From: Siphonodentalium dalli
Lineage: Eukaryota > Mollusca > Scaphopoda > Gadilida > Siphonodentaliidae
Length of the DNA stretch: 64,000 nucleotides
Reading direction: 5' to 3'
NCBI GenBank assembly: GCA_032622095.1
Contig: CP136061.1
Span: 16,058,440 to 16,122,439 of the forward strand
The translations under genes and the position numbers were made by a program. Shown piece by piece: positions 43,582 through 54,734 of the stretch (its first letter is position 1; every line of letters starts with the position of its first letter). Below the pieces are notes generated by a model. It saw nothing but the letters and a program-made list of their open reading frames with translations, made no database searches and was not told the origin of the DNA.

Positions 43582-46500
43582 ATGCTCACAAAGACATATC
43601 ATTACATTGACATAGAATCGTCTCTGCATTCCGCAATCATAATTGGACTGCAGTTAAGAAAGATAACTCGAAATAGGCGTTTTCGCCATCTCAATGTTCT
43701 CAAAAATGTGAAAACATACATTTCAAGAGTGATACAATATTCTATATCCAATATAATGCGAGATATGATAGAAACACTTTAATCAATCTTGATGCAAGCA
43801 TATGACGTACATTTGAACCTGGGTCCCTCTTTGTCCGATACAAAAACTGATAGAAAATTATCATTGATGTGCCTAAATATTCAGAGCATAAAACCCAAAC
43901 TTGATACATTGTCTGCTGAAATAGTAGACTATGACATCGCAGCATTCTCAGAAACATGGCTTTCCAATGATACATCAGATTCGGAAATTGCTATTCATGG
44001 ATTCCATAATCCGGAGATATTTAATCGCTCATCGCATGGTGGTGGTATCGCAGTATATGTCGCTAATTCATTAAACTCCAAAAGACACCGAGAATTGGAA
44101 ACATTCGGTGTAGAATGCGTATGGCTTGAAATTGTAACTCCAACATCGCGCTTTCTGCTTGGAACTTTTTATCGACCACCGGATTCGCCAGTTCAACTAT
44201 GGGAGAAAATATATTCTTCGATCGATATGGCAATGGACAATAGCCATTGTTCTCATGTCGTGGTCATTGGGGATTTTAATTCAAATGTTCTAGAAACCGA
44301 AACAACGCGAATAAGATACATTCGACAGAAAATTGGACTGACACAAATTATCAAAGAACCGACATATTTTATTGAGAGCTCACTGTCACTTCTCGACTTA
44401 TGTATGACCAATAAACCACTTCTTGTCGAATCATATGAAATTTTGGACCCTTTTTTTGCTGCCCAATATTAGTGAAATTAAGTCTAAACGTAGTGAAATC
44501 GAATCGCGTCATCAAGCGAAGAGTTTGGAACTATGATGCAGCTGATTTTACTGCAATGAACAATGATCTCCAACAATGGAATTATAATTCAGAATTATCT
44601 GAGATAGAGTATACACGTATAGCGAGTACGTTAACAGACAAAATAAATCACTTAGCCTCAAAATACATACCAAATAAAATAGCTTCCATACGACAAGACG
44701 AACCTAGTTGGATGACTTGCCAAATTCGCAGACTAATTAGACAAAGAAGGCGACTTTATTCAAACGCTAAGCGCAAGAAAACCGATCATGCCTGGGTCCG
44801 ATATAAATCCAAAAGAAACGAGGTCACCTCTTGCATAAAGAGTGCCAAGCAGAGACTAACCGATAAAACACAGTCAGCACTGGGAAATTGCTTCACAGAA
44901 TCTTCACTTTGGTGGAAAACTATGAATCGACTCATGGGCCCTGACAGAAAAAACATACCGGCATTAAAAAATGGGGATTCGATTACAACCAACAATGAAT
45001 CAAAAGCTGAGATTTTTAATAAATACTTTTGCTCGATTTCTGCCCTCCCGAACGAAGACAGAGTAGAATTACCGCCATTTGAATACAAGACTCAATCAAG
45101 ACTAGATACATTCGTTATCACACGCGAAGAAATATATAAATCACTGAAAAGTGTTCAAACGGCAAAAGCCAGTGGCCCTGACTGAATTAGTCCAAGAATA
45201 TTGAAACTCTGTGCATCCTCCCTAGCTGATCCACTAGAATTTGCTTTCAAGAAATTTCTTGAAAAATCTTTCTTCCCGCCTGAATGGAAAGTGGCATGTC
45301 CCATATACAAAAAAGACGACCCCACCGACCCAAGTAATTATCGCCCAGTTTCTCTTCTCTGTTGCCTGTCCAAAATTTTCGAAAAGTGTATATACCTTCA
45401 CATGAATGAATATTTAAGAGATAATATGCTTCTAACAAACCTTCAATCGGGATTCACTCCGCAAGATAGCACAGTATTTCAGTTAACAGACGTTTACCAT
45501 TATATAATATCTTCTCTTGATAATGGCAACGAAATTATGTGCCTTCTCTGTGATATCAGCAAGGCATTCGATAAGGTGTGGCATCGGGGCTTACTATTTA
45601 AGTTGAAAAGAATGGGAATTGTCGGCCCAACATATGACCTATTATAAAATTATTTGGACAATCGGCACCAGCGAGTAATCGTTTCAAACTCGAACTCCTG
45701 CTGGAGCTGTGTCTCAGCTGGTGTGCCCCAGGGATCCATACTCGGCCCTCTTCTTTTTTTAATTTACATTAATGATATTGTAGACAATGTTACGTGCAAT
45801 GTAAGGCTTTTTGCTGATGATACCTCTTTATTTCTATCCATTGAAGACCCAGTTATTGCCGCAGAGGTAATCAACAACGATATTAGTCTGATTTTCGAAA
45901 GGTCTCAAAAATGGCTAGTGAAATTTAATCCCATGAAAACAGAATCACTTTTAGTATCATGGAAAAATAACATAATCGTCCACCCTCCCCTTCAGATGTC
46001 GGACAAGGATATTGTAGAAGCCGAAACACACAAACATTTAGGTCTTACTTTTAACAGAGACGGTACGTGGAAAGATCATGTCACTGATATTGAAAATCGA
46101 GCCGCAAGTCGAATGTATATACTGAGGAAATATAAATTCATTCATCCTCGGTATGGGGTAATTGCTCAGTTGAAAATTCAACCTCTCTGGAAGATATCCA
46201 ATACGAGGCTGCTAGATTAGTCACGGGAGCAACTAGAAGCTGCAGCAAACAATCACTATTACGGGAAACCGGTTGGGACCCACTATCTAGCAGGAGAGAA
46301 AAAACTAAACTTGTGCAATTTTTTAAAATGATTAGGAGAACCACGCCCCTTACGTATATACTCTAGTTCCTATTGAATCTGGAAATCTAACCAATTATAA
46401 TTTCAGACAAAAGGGTCTCAGGACTCCCAGAGTTTACGCGACAAGATACGAAAATTCATTTCTTTCAGCTACCGTCAAATTATGGAACAACCTTCCGCCA

Positions 46501-47232
46501 AAGGCGAAAGAATGCGAATCTGTCTCTGACTTTAAGAATTTTCTTTTAACCGATCGAATTATCATACCGTCATATTATTATATAGCGTACCGAAGACCAA
46601 GCCAAATAAATCACTGTCGCCTGCGAACAAACCGCAGTAACCTGAAATATGACCTGTTTTGCAATCATTTGAATAATAGTCCATTTTGCGACTGTGGAGA
46701 ATTAGAAACTGCTGAGCACTTCTTACTCCACTGTCCAATATTCGAGCGTGAAAGAGTCCGTTATTTAGCCAATCTGAATGTGAACTTGGAAGTCAAAATA
46801 TTACTGTATGGGTCCGTAGATATATCTAATACCAAAAATGCCGACATATTCATTGCCGTCCAAAAGTTCATCGACGATACCAAACGATTTAACTGACATA
46901 ATATGGTTATGAACTGTAAAGCGTGAACCAAAAGCCTACATAAAACAAAAATATTGTGCTCTCGTATACTCAAGCATGCCAGAGGTGTGATTCTGTGTGA
47001 GGGGTGGACTCGCAGCGATTGGCAACGGGATAGGTTGCGGGTGCTTGTGGAACAGGCAATTCATCATTGAGACCCAATCAAACCATGATGCAATATATAT
47101 ACTAAGGAAATGGCCACATATAAGCCTTTGGCTTACTGCCAAATCCTTTTCTCTAAGGTTAAATTATTATCGTCCTTATATTATGTATTATATGTGCTAT
47201 TCTTGAGAATAAAATATTGTTTACACTAAATA
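43582..47232 (+). mobile_element. Decayed 2A-type CR1-like LINE (second copy)
   Basis: Related along its length to the element at 5704-9913. In order it has: an N-terminal leader (43582-43782, stop TAA 43780-43782); a degraded 2A motif (AYDVHLNLGP, about 43798-43827); endonuclease (NIQSI, SETWL, YRPP, GDFN, SLLDL, to 44472); a frameshift; a linker to a TGA at 45183-45185 that breaks GPD-ISP; RT motif A (CDISKAFD) to a TAA at 45645-45647; motifs B and C (GVPQGSILGP, FADDTS); a deletion/frameshift near 46140-46200; and a C-terminal CDCGELETAEHFLLHC region ending at 46896. The 3' UTR ends AATAAAATATTGTTTACACT near 47232. Multiple stops make it a dead copy. Confidence 0.85.
43789..46896 (+). pseudogene. 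LINE endonuclease/RT reading frame with at least four lesions
   Basis: Coding blocks are 43789-44472 (endonuclease), 44472-45185 (linker and start of RT), 45201-45647 (RT fingers and palm), 45654-46220 (RT palm motifs B and C, then thumb) and 46669-46896 (C-terminal Cys/His region). The middle three blocks share one frame and are separated only by single-codon stops (TGA 45183, TAA 45645). Both are one base from the codon expected by comparison with the first LINE. The endonuclease block ends at PFFAAQY, where its terminal catalytic SDH region should be. The thumb is missing sequence relative to the intact copy. Confidence 0.8.
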
Positions 47233-47235
47233 ACA

Positions 47236-47400
47236 ATATATTGATTTTTTCGCTTGCTTCGTTTGATTTTGTTTCGCTTTCTTCGGTTCCTTTTTGGCGA
47301 AAGAACGGAAATAATTATGATTATTTCGCTCGCTTCGCCGCGAAAGAACCTAAAAATAAAACAAACGAAGGAAGCGAAAGAAGTATGTGGCGGAGACAGG
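47236..47400. repeat. GAAGCGAAA-rich inverted-repeat block (right)
   Basis: Begins directly after the LINE 3' end with TTTTTTCGCTTGCTTCGTTT and closes with AAACAAACGAAGGAAGCGAAA in inverse orientation. It is related to 43040-43400, so the LINE copy lies between two such blocks. Confidence 0.7.
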
Positions 47401-47948
47401 ACACCATAAGTGCCTCCACACATCCGATATATATATAGAACAATAGCTAGTTTACAACGAATGCATTTCACGCACTGACATGGCTATTGCAGTATTATAT
47501 TTCCATCTGTGATTTATGAGGGGGTGGAAAATTGACGACCTCAGCACCACTTAAGATTCTGACTTCAGCCTTATTCTGTGAAAAGGGGGCGGTATTTAAA
47601 TACACTGTCAGGCTTCAATCACTAACGGACAGATTGTGTTTCACCATCCGAACACAAAGGACGCAGCTGCTAAATACTAATAGTATGTGACAGTGTCCTA
47701 TTCAAACTCCTCGACGACTTTCATATTTGGGTTATTCGTGTTCAGACTTTCTCAACCTTACGTTGTGGATGCGACACTTGGGTCCACCAGAGAAGATGTT
47801 GTGTTTTTTTAACCATTAGTGTTTAATTGTACACATACATTTGTATAGTGAAGTTGCTCCGAGCACGGTTCGATCAAGAGAAGAAGAAGATACCGAGACG
47901 TGATAATCATATATCGCTGTTGTGTATAGAGGTTACATATTTCTATGT
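47401..47948. other. Upstream flank of the PAN-like exon
   Basis: No repeat or frame recognised. It presumably contains the promoter and 5' UTR of the PAN-like gene. I see no distinctive TATA box that I can defend. Confidence 0.4.
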
Positions 47949-48195
47949 ATGGCTGCCCGGTTAGGACTCATCTTTATATTCGTCATTGCCACCAACATTT
48001 TCGGGGATATTATAGAACGTCACTACTATCGCGACCCCAACAAAATTCAAGCAAGTGGATCACTCGTGCCGAAGAGATCGAAGATCGAATGCGCGTTGGC
48101 GTGCTCTCAGGATTCTAGCTGCAAAACGCATTCCTTCAAGAACGGAACGTGTTGGTTGTCAGACAGTGAACAGAACGAGTATTCAGAGAATAAAC
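47949..48195 (+). CDS. First exon of a secreted PAN/Apple-like domain protein (partial)
   Basis: Starting at ATG 47949 the exon encodes a signal peptide (RLGLIFIFVIATNIFG) and then a Cys-rich segment, KIECALACSQDSSCKTHSFK followed by NGTCWL, with spacing C-x3-C-x5-C-x9-C. This resembles the core of PAN/Apple modules, which mediate protein or carbohydrate binding in secreted proteins. The exon stops at AAAC|GTGAGT (donor at 48196), giving a phase-1 intron as is usual for extracellular modules. Without splicing the frame stops at 48216-48218. No second exon is visible within the window. A MITE sits about 50 bp into the intron. The domain call is by motif only. Confidence 0.6.
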
Positions 48196-48248
48196 GTGAG
48201 TTTAATTTCTCCCTTTAAATCGTGACCGTAATGAAGCACAATGCCATT

Positions 48249-48669
48249 TTAACCCTTTACCCAACAGAACGGCCCTGTGCCAATGCATTCTCTTATATAT
48301 ACGAGTCGACCATAGGTCGCCTCGCATATATAAGAGAATGCATTGGCTTATCACATATTAAAAATGATAAAATTGTCAAAGAATGTAGAAAAATATTATA
48401 AGAAATGTAAGAAAAAATTATAAAATTGTTAAAGAATGTAAGAAAAAATGGTAAAAAGTGTTAAAAAAGAATTTGTTTAGGCCAATGCATTCTCTTATAT
48501 ATGCGAGGCGACCTATGGTCGACTCGCATATATAAGAGAATGCATTGGCACAGGGCATAACTGTAACCATCACAATGTGGTCAATGATATCCATATTTGT
48601 ATGGTGTTATTGAGACAGACCGAAGATATTTTAGGCTGTTTTTGGCCGCTTTGTTGGGTAAAGGATTAA
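48249..48669. mobile_element. piggyBac-like MITE with two internal hairpins (copy 2)
   Basis: TTAA (48249-48252) then CCCTTTACCCAACAGAACGG at one end; GTTGGGTAAAGGA then TTAA (48666-48669) at the other. It has two 69-bp palindromes at 48279-48347 and 48481-48549. It matches the copy at 12326-12724 in the opposite orientation, including the asymmetric long end with TATCCATATTTGTATGG and GAGACAGACC. It lies in the presumed first intron of the PAN-like gene. Confidence 0.8.
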
Positions 48670-48834
48670 AGATGTATTATGCAGGATTCATTGCAGACAT
48701 GCACTTACAACAACAACAACAACAACAACATACATAGATGATTTCTAATGACTCGCAATTCTATACGTAATTTATTTACCGCGCGAGTGGACTAAATTCA
48801 ATTCGAGCTGAGCTTTTGCGTGGCTCGAATCGAA
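48670..48834. other. Spacer with a (CAA)n microsatellite
   Basis: CAA trinucleotide run at about 48708-48730. Nothing else recognised. Confidence 0.6.
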
Positions 48835-49430
48835 TTGATGATGATGATGATGATTGTTTATTTGTATAATATTTACAAGCTTATGACAATGGTGATAATA
48901 AACCACAGGGGCGTGTAACGCGCTCCGCTGTCCGCCCCCCCCCTTTGCACTGCCCATATACGCCGCCCTGTATACGCGCCTTCTTCGCGTTAATGGAACA
49001 TTATATAGACAATGGGCTCTGTAGAAATTCAACGTTTCACCATCGCTCGGGAGTCGCACAAATTTAGCCCATTCACCCCAGTAATGATAACGATATATAC
49101 ACGGATGGATCGGCAAAGAATTCATCTTTCAATAAATACCACAAACTCCCATCAGAAACATTCATACACGTTGCATTTGATAAAAGTTTAACCACCGAAT
49201 ATTGTCTCCTGAGAGCGTATTTTTTAGATTTGATCTGGCTCAAAATCAATAGCCGACATGTGTCTCTAAATTCACCGCCCATACAGTTTACTATCATTAA
49301 AAATCGGTCAAAGGATCAACTAAATATCTGGAACTTAATGATTTCTTGTCGGCTAATAATTTATTTACTCATACAAATCAACACATTGTCAGTAAACAAT
49401 TCTAATAGAGGAGAAATCTGTCGATAATTC
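48835..49430 (-). mobile_element. Possible 3' end of a LINE, minus strand
   Basis: A minus frame across about 49320-49075 reads DRFLMIVNCMGGEFRDTCRL then LILSQIKSKKYALRRQYS, the style of C-terminal regions of LINE polyproteins (a hydrophobic F-xx-I-M stretch followed by a basic helix). It ends in TGA near 49075. It is followed by a UTR-like segment with GGGGCGTGTAACGCGC, ACAAATAAACAATCATCATC and a (CAT)n tail at about 48838-48855. This is suggestive but not conclusive; alternatives are a chance frame next to a microsatellite. Confidence 0.35.
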
Positions 49431-49582
49431 CAACTTAAAAACAAAAATTGTCAAGTCACACAGTTCCTAATTTTAATATTCATTGTGACCTGACCTTTCC
49501 ATGACTGACATAATAGAAACAGCCAATCACCGCTCAGTGTTAGAATCGAGGTCCACATTTTAATATTCATTATGATTATTAA
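49431..49582. other. Spacer, nothing recognised
   Basis: Short AT-rich interval ahead of the MITE fragment. Confidence 0.4.
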
Positions 49583-49680
49583 ATATATAAGAGAATGCAT
49601 TGGCCTAAACAAATTCTTTTTTAACACTTTTTACCATTTTTTCTTACATTCTTTAACAATTTTATAATTTTTTCTTACAT
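49583..49680. mobile_element. Fragment of the double-hairpin MITE
   Basis: ATATATAAGAGAATGCATTG followed by GCCTAAACAAATTC, TTAACACTTTTTACCATTTT and TTTCTTACATTCTTTAACAA matches the half-hairpin plus central spacer of the MITEs at 12326 and 48249. Both terminal TTAA ends are missing. Confidence 0.75.
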
Positions 49681-50040
49681 TTAAAAATTATATAAGATAA
49701 AACAAGGACATGAAGCCGGATTCGCCGTCACTCAAACTGTCAAGTGAGAGTTTTAACCCTATACTAAAACATCAGTGCATCATCACGAGTAGTTATCCCT
49801 TATGGAATGTCCAGATACTAAGCTCATCACACGACCATTTGATTGATCTTATTATCTAAACATTTCCCCCAATAAATATGACTCCCGTTAATATTTGTAT
49901 AACCATGCAAATAGACCATTCCTATGTACACTCTAAAATGACTGGAAGAATCCGTTTAGTAGAGAAAGTACACCACAACAATCCCTAATTCTCGACACTC
50001 ATGCTGTCGGTGTTGAGTTGGTCACTAGTCCAGACACATT
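49681..50040. other. No gene recognised
   Basis: AT-rich flank before the TIR element. No coding or RNA signal. Confidence 0.45.
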
Positions 50041-51904
50041 GGCCGGATTCGTCATCTCCGGTTTAAACCTCCGAGTTTAAACCTGGTTTAAACCTTCATT
50101 GGCGGTCCAGCCAAACCGGGTCTAAGTGGGCGTTTTTGTCGTTCAGTTGCCAGCTAATTGACAATTCGAATCGGTGATATGATTATGCAATCAAACTACC
50201 CTCTTACCAATCGAACCAAAAAGATAGGCCGATATAATGGTTATTGACAAGTCATAAATGATCGTGACCGCGTGCACGGTCAATGGATTTATTCATTGAG
50301 AAACAAGTATCGCTCATTGACTATTAATCCGATCTCATTCTGTGTTCAAATCAATTTAACAAAGGGCATGTCTCTCAACACGAGTTTCACGCTCTGTTCA
50401 TCACTTTGTTTATGATAGATTTCTACAAGATGCTTTACCCGCAAAGACAAAATTTGCTGTATTTACATGTATATCTGTATATATTAAGGGGTATAGGAGC
50501 TGTCTATCTGTATGTCCGTTTGTCTGTTCGCAAATGTTCTCCAATACCCATGGACCGATTTCAATTAAATTAGGTGTGGTGATTCGTGTGGTACAACGGC
50601 GTTAGGTTTTAAAAATTTTGATTTAAAAATAAGAAAATATAATTTGTTTTAAATGAAAACATTGTGTTAAATTGAGTAAAGAGTTGAATCTAAAAAGAAA
50701 CAAAATTTAAAATTTAAATTAACATTTGTTTGTTTTAAATTTAATTAAATTTTTGTTTTAATTAAAATGTTCTAATGATCAAAATGTGCGCAAAGCCCCT
50801 CTGGCGTTGAATAAGTCTCCATAATCGAGTCAATCCTGGATCAAGAGGCCAGTCAAGTAAAGGCAATTTGCTTATGAGTGCACACCCTAAGCGGCATCTG
50901 AACTGTTGGAAGTGGACAACCATGTAGAGGGACAGCTTTTAATAAAGAAATATATTAAATGTGTTGATTGTGTCATAAATTTTCCGTCATGCAGAAAATC
51001 AAAAAGATTCCCAGGTTTTGAACTGGTAGATTATTATGGGAATTTATAGGCGTAGCCAGAGTAGAGCTTTGTGGCATGATCTACATCAAAATAAGTTATC
51101 AAATTTGACTCATATAGCAATATAAGTTTAGGATTGCAAACTATGTGTATAGCATATCTGGTCAAGCAGTAGCATCGTTTTGGTTTCAAAATTAAAACGC
51201 TGAACTCTTCAAATGAATGCGTAGAAAACACAAGTATTTGTGATTGCCAGAAGCCAAACAAAAAAACCACAAAATAGTTGTAAAAATCATATATTTTGGA
51301 ATATGTCCATATCTGAGCAAAGCTCGCGTGCGAATAAATCAACTGTGACACGATAACAACAGCCGGCAGTCGCCACTTAGAAACGCCCTCACTCGAGATT
51401 ATTTACAGCTCCGCCCTTTGACTGATTGTTTGACAATTCTAAACCGCGATAAAGAAAAGACGGATTCGTCATCTCAAGTTTAGCCTCGATAAAGCTGGTT
51501 TAGCTGGACCGCTGAATTAGATGGTTTAGTTGCCGGTTTAAGCTTATAAAACGCAAAAACAATATTGAAATTGACAAAAACTTATCCCCATACGCTTTAT
51601 ATGTGTGACTGCTTCTCGCTTATAAATTTCCAATCAAAATATGACCGCTGTCGTAATTATTGATTTTCGCAATCAATAAAACGAGGCGGTCCGCATTAGG
51701 AAAGTACGTTTAATTATCTCGACGATACGGAGACACTACTGCTAAACCAGTGGTCTGGCTAGACCAGGGTTTAAACCAGAGATGACGAATGCGTCACTTA
51801 GACCTGCGGTCTCAGGTTTAAACCACGGATTTTGCTGATTCACGGTGGTTTAAACCTATAGGTTTACGTAGACCAGGTTTAAACCTGAGATGACGAATCC
51901 GGCC
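50041..51904. mobile_element. Non-coding DNA transposon-like element with long TIRs
   Basis: GGCCGGATTCGTCATCTC (50041-50058) is mirrored exactly by GAGATGACGAATCCGGCC (51887-51904), and the inverted similarity continues into GGTTTAAACC phrases. ATT flanks both sides (50038-50040 and 51905-51907) and could be a 3-bp target duplication. A related inner pair, GACGGATTCGTCATCTC (51459-51475) and GAGATGACGAATGCGTC (51779-51795), defines a nested or older ~337-bp copy. The interior has no transposase; 50490-50620 resembles the CTGTCTATCTGTATGTCCGT-type dispersed repeats and is AT-rich to about 50770. The end style and 3-bp duplication suggest a Harbinger-like MITE, but this is weak. Confidence 0.6.
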
Positions 51905-51907
51905 ATT

Positions 51908-52569
51908 AGGTTTCACTACGGCAAACAATAGGGGAAAGCTAACTTTTTCAGGGATTAATAAGAACATGTTTATGAACAACTTGGCGAAAGTCCCCTAGAA
52001 TCCGAGTTGAGTTTTTTGAGATATCATGATTTTTCGTAATGCTGCAAATTCAGACGAAATTCCATTAGACCATATGCGAATGCAGTCACATGTAGGCTAA
52101 TCTATGGACTCAATCTTCACACATACCCGTCCATCATCATGGAGCAGGTGTCGATAGGTATGTTTATTAGCAGTCGATATTCCATAATTGTGATGACATT
52201 TATTGCCGAAGAGAACATATAAATCGCAATGGTGATTCAAAAGTTTCCTAAAAAAAGAGGGCGAATAAAGTTATTCAGACGACAATGAGCTAAAATATGA
52301 ACCATTATACTAGAACAGTGGTTAATACAGAAAAGGAAAGTGATAAGATATATCGAACTATCACCATCCTTAAGATTGTATAGCCGGAAATATAACACTA
52401 CCCCTAAAACGTACGCCATGGCTTTGAGCATCTGAAAGGCAAAAATACCACATAATAGTCCTGGCGTTTGGCGTAACAATTGTGCAAATGGTGATAACAC
52501 TATGAAACTTGGCACATAGGTTCCTTATACACTATTAAACATTTTCAGATGTTTAGACATCGCGGCAGG
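51908..52569. other. No gene recognised
   Basis: The minus frame at 52237-52515 (92 codons) is hydrophobic and has no recognised domain. Confidence 0.4.
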
Positions 52570-53110
52570 TCCTTCCTTGGCAACGGTTGCTAGGCAACTA
52601 TTACACATCGAAGATATACAAATACGACTGATAGTATGGCAGTTTTAACAATCTAACATACGTCATGCAGCATTTTTATTGTGAAAATAATATTAGTTGT
52701 TGCTAGAGTGGATCTGGCTGGAAAATTACCATAGTTCTTACTTACAGGGGTGGTAACGGTTGCTAGGGACATACCCGAAATCGAAAAATGCCGAGCTGAC
52801 TGATATTATGGTAGTTTTGACAAACTAATATAAACTAGGTCATTATCATTTTATGGTGAAACAATTGTAATAGTTATTGTTAGTGTGGGTTCGACTTTTA
52901 ATATTACTATATATTTCTGGTAACGGTTGCTAGGGATATACCAGACATAGAAAAATGCACACATGACTGATATTATGGTAGTTTTAACAAACTAAACTAC
53001 CTCATGTAACATTTTTATATTGAAAACAATTATTATAATTGTTGTTAGTGTGAACATGGCAGTAAAGTTGCCACATGGTGCCACATGGTGTAATGGTTGC
53101 TATGGACATA
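52570..53110 (+). repeat. ~170-bp tandem repeat with GGTTGCTAGG phrases, four units
   Basis: AACGGTTGCTAGG or close variants begin at about 52581, 52754, 52921 and 53091. Each is followed by GATATTATGGTAGTTTTAAC-type sequence and then TTGTTAGTGTG. The first unit has the full palindromic GTTGCTAGGCAAC; later units keep only a half-site. Copies are moderately diverged. Confidence 0.75.
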
Positions 53111-53675
53111 TCCACCTTTGAAAACATACCATATGTATGAGTTTCTGGTAATAACTGATATAACTGTTTCATAATATGGTATGAGTTTCGGGAAATTTAC
53201 ATGACATAATTATTTTATAATATGCCATATTATGCTTATATTGACAATAGTGCATAACTAAATGTTATTATGTTGTGTACTGATGCATTCTCGTGTGACA
53301 AATTGGTATTGAGGTTTCATTGGTGCTTGGTAACCACCTACCATTGACAAATCTTCTTTAAACTGACAGACTATTCAGTTAGTTTTATCAGAATCACATA
53401 CCTGTGCGGAGTGTATTATTGTTTCTTCCATCAATCGATTATTGGAATACATTTTAATGAGATGTAAAAATATTGACCCACATTTATGACGATACCACCT
53501 GAACCCCCAATGGAATCGGACATTCGCACTACATTTGACAATGGCATCCATGCAGCACACTATATCACAGTGTGGTAGAATCCGCATACTAGTTGCTATA
53601 CGGTAGGAACTAACTGTGTTTCCTTCCTATCCATGCCATAACTACATTATATGTCAATACATGGCCATGAGTCAT
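53111..53675. other. No confident gene
   Basis: The 70-codon minus frame at 53375-53587 is Cys-rich but has no recognised domain. It could be a downstream exon of the 53676-54107 gene, which I cannot show. Confidence 0.35.
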
Positions 53676-54107
53676 TTACAAGTCTATATGAGCTCGTACA
53701 TGAGCGTGGCCTATATATTTCAGATTGAGATACCATGAACTACCCTTTGGAACCGGTGACCATTTCCCATTTACATGGGCAGCCATGGGCCCATTGCCAA
53801 CCCATAGGTACGAAGGAACTGCATCCAAACGTGTCTTAACTACTGTGTCCATGTCATAGAAAGGGGCCTGAACCAATGATATACTATTTAGGGCTGGTTC
53901 TATTGATTTGCCGTATATACCAGGGTACATATCATGCGGTACGTGCGTATTTACACTACACGTGGTGTTCATATGGGTCCATGGCATATGCATTAATCCG
54001 ATTCCGGGTAGTTGCCTAGCAACCGTTGCTAAGAAGAGCCTGTCGCAAGTGTCGCCACATATGAAAATGAGCAGTAGCATATAAGTAACATATGTACTAA
54101 GTTTCAT
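53676..54107 (-). CDS. Putative small secreted protein, family unknown
   Basis: I start at the ATG at 54105-54107 because a clean signal peptide follows (MKLSTYVTYMLLLIFICGDT); the frame itself is open from 54230. The mature part of about 120 residues has two conspicuous runs, MHMPWTHMNTTCSVNTHVPH and WVGNGPMAAHVNGKW, and balanced composition unlike the surrounding chance frames. I recognise no domain. It could be a single-exon gene, a first exon, or a chance frame. It contains an RFX-like palindrome GTTGCCTAGCAAC (54011-54023), also seen in the neighbouring tandem repeat, so part of it may derive from repeat sequence. Confidence 0.35.
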   Translation of the reverse strand: MKLSTYVTYMLLLIFICGDTCDRLFLATVARQLPGIGLMHMPWTHMNTTCSVNTHVPHDMYPGIYGKSIEPALNSISLVQAPFYDMDTVVKTRLDAVPSYLWVGNGPMAAHVNGKWSPVPKGSSWYLNLKYIGHAHVRAHIDL

Positions 54108-54734
54108 GCTTTTATCCCCCTTTTCACAATTGGTGTGTTTTCTACAACAAACACTTGGACTAGCGGAAGAGCAAAATGTGACGAGAGCCAGTTTAGGGGG
54201 TAGGGTTGTGTTTTTACAAGTATTGACCACTTATCATAGGTATAGTTGCTAATCCCGCCTATTTTATTGAGGAGTGATGTCTGTGCAGTGCAGCTTTTAA
54301 AACAAATAGCTTGTGCCTACGTAATGAATAGCCCGAGAAATTTGACATCGAATAAGACAGTTTGTCTGAAAAAATCGTCATTATTTGGAGTCATAATGTT
54401 ATTTTATATCCATATCTGCGAAATTCATTCAAATCCCCTCGTTTAATTTGTATCTCTGTTTCGAGAATTGTGTATTGAACAATATTGAGTACATTTGATA
54501 TATGTTTCGGCAGAAAAATTGTTATATCATCCCATTATTCCTGTGTACATATGCGCATGCGTATAGAATCAGGACGCTTTTCAAATTCGCTCTGCTGTTA
54601 TGTTTATTTCTCGATGTTTTTGGACATTTAGCTTTCGGACATAAAGGATATTCAGTTCTGTATGACTCGTTAGGATTATATAGTTTGAATGTCAGATAAG
54701 AAACATTACGTGTACATCTGCTTTAAACTGCTTA
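54108..54734. other. No gene recognised
   Basis: The 65-codon hydrophobic plus frame at 54502-54699 has no other support. Confidence 0.4.
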
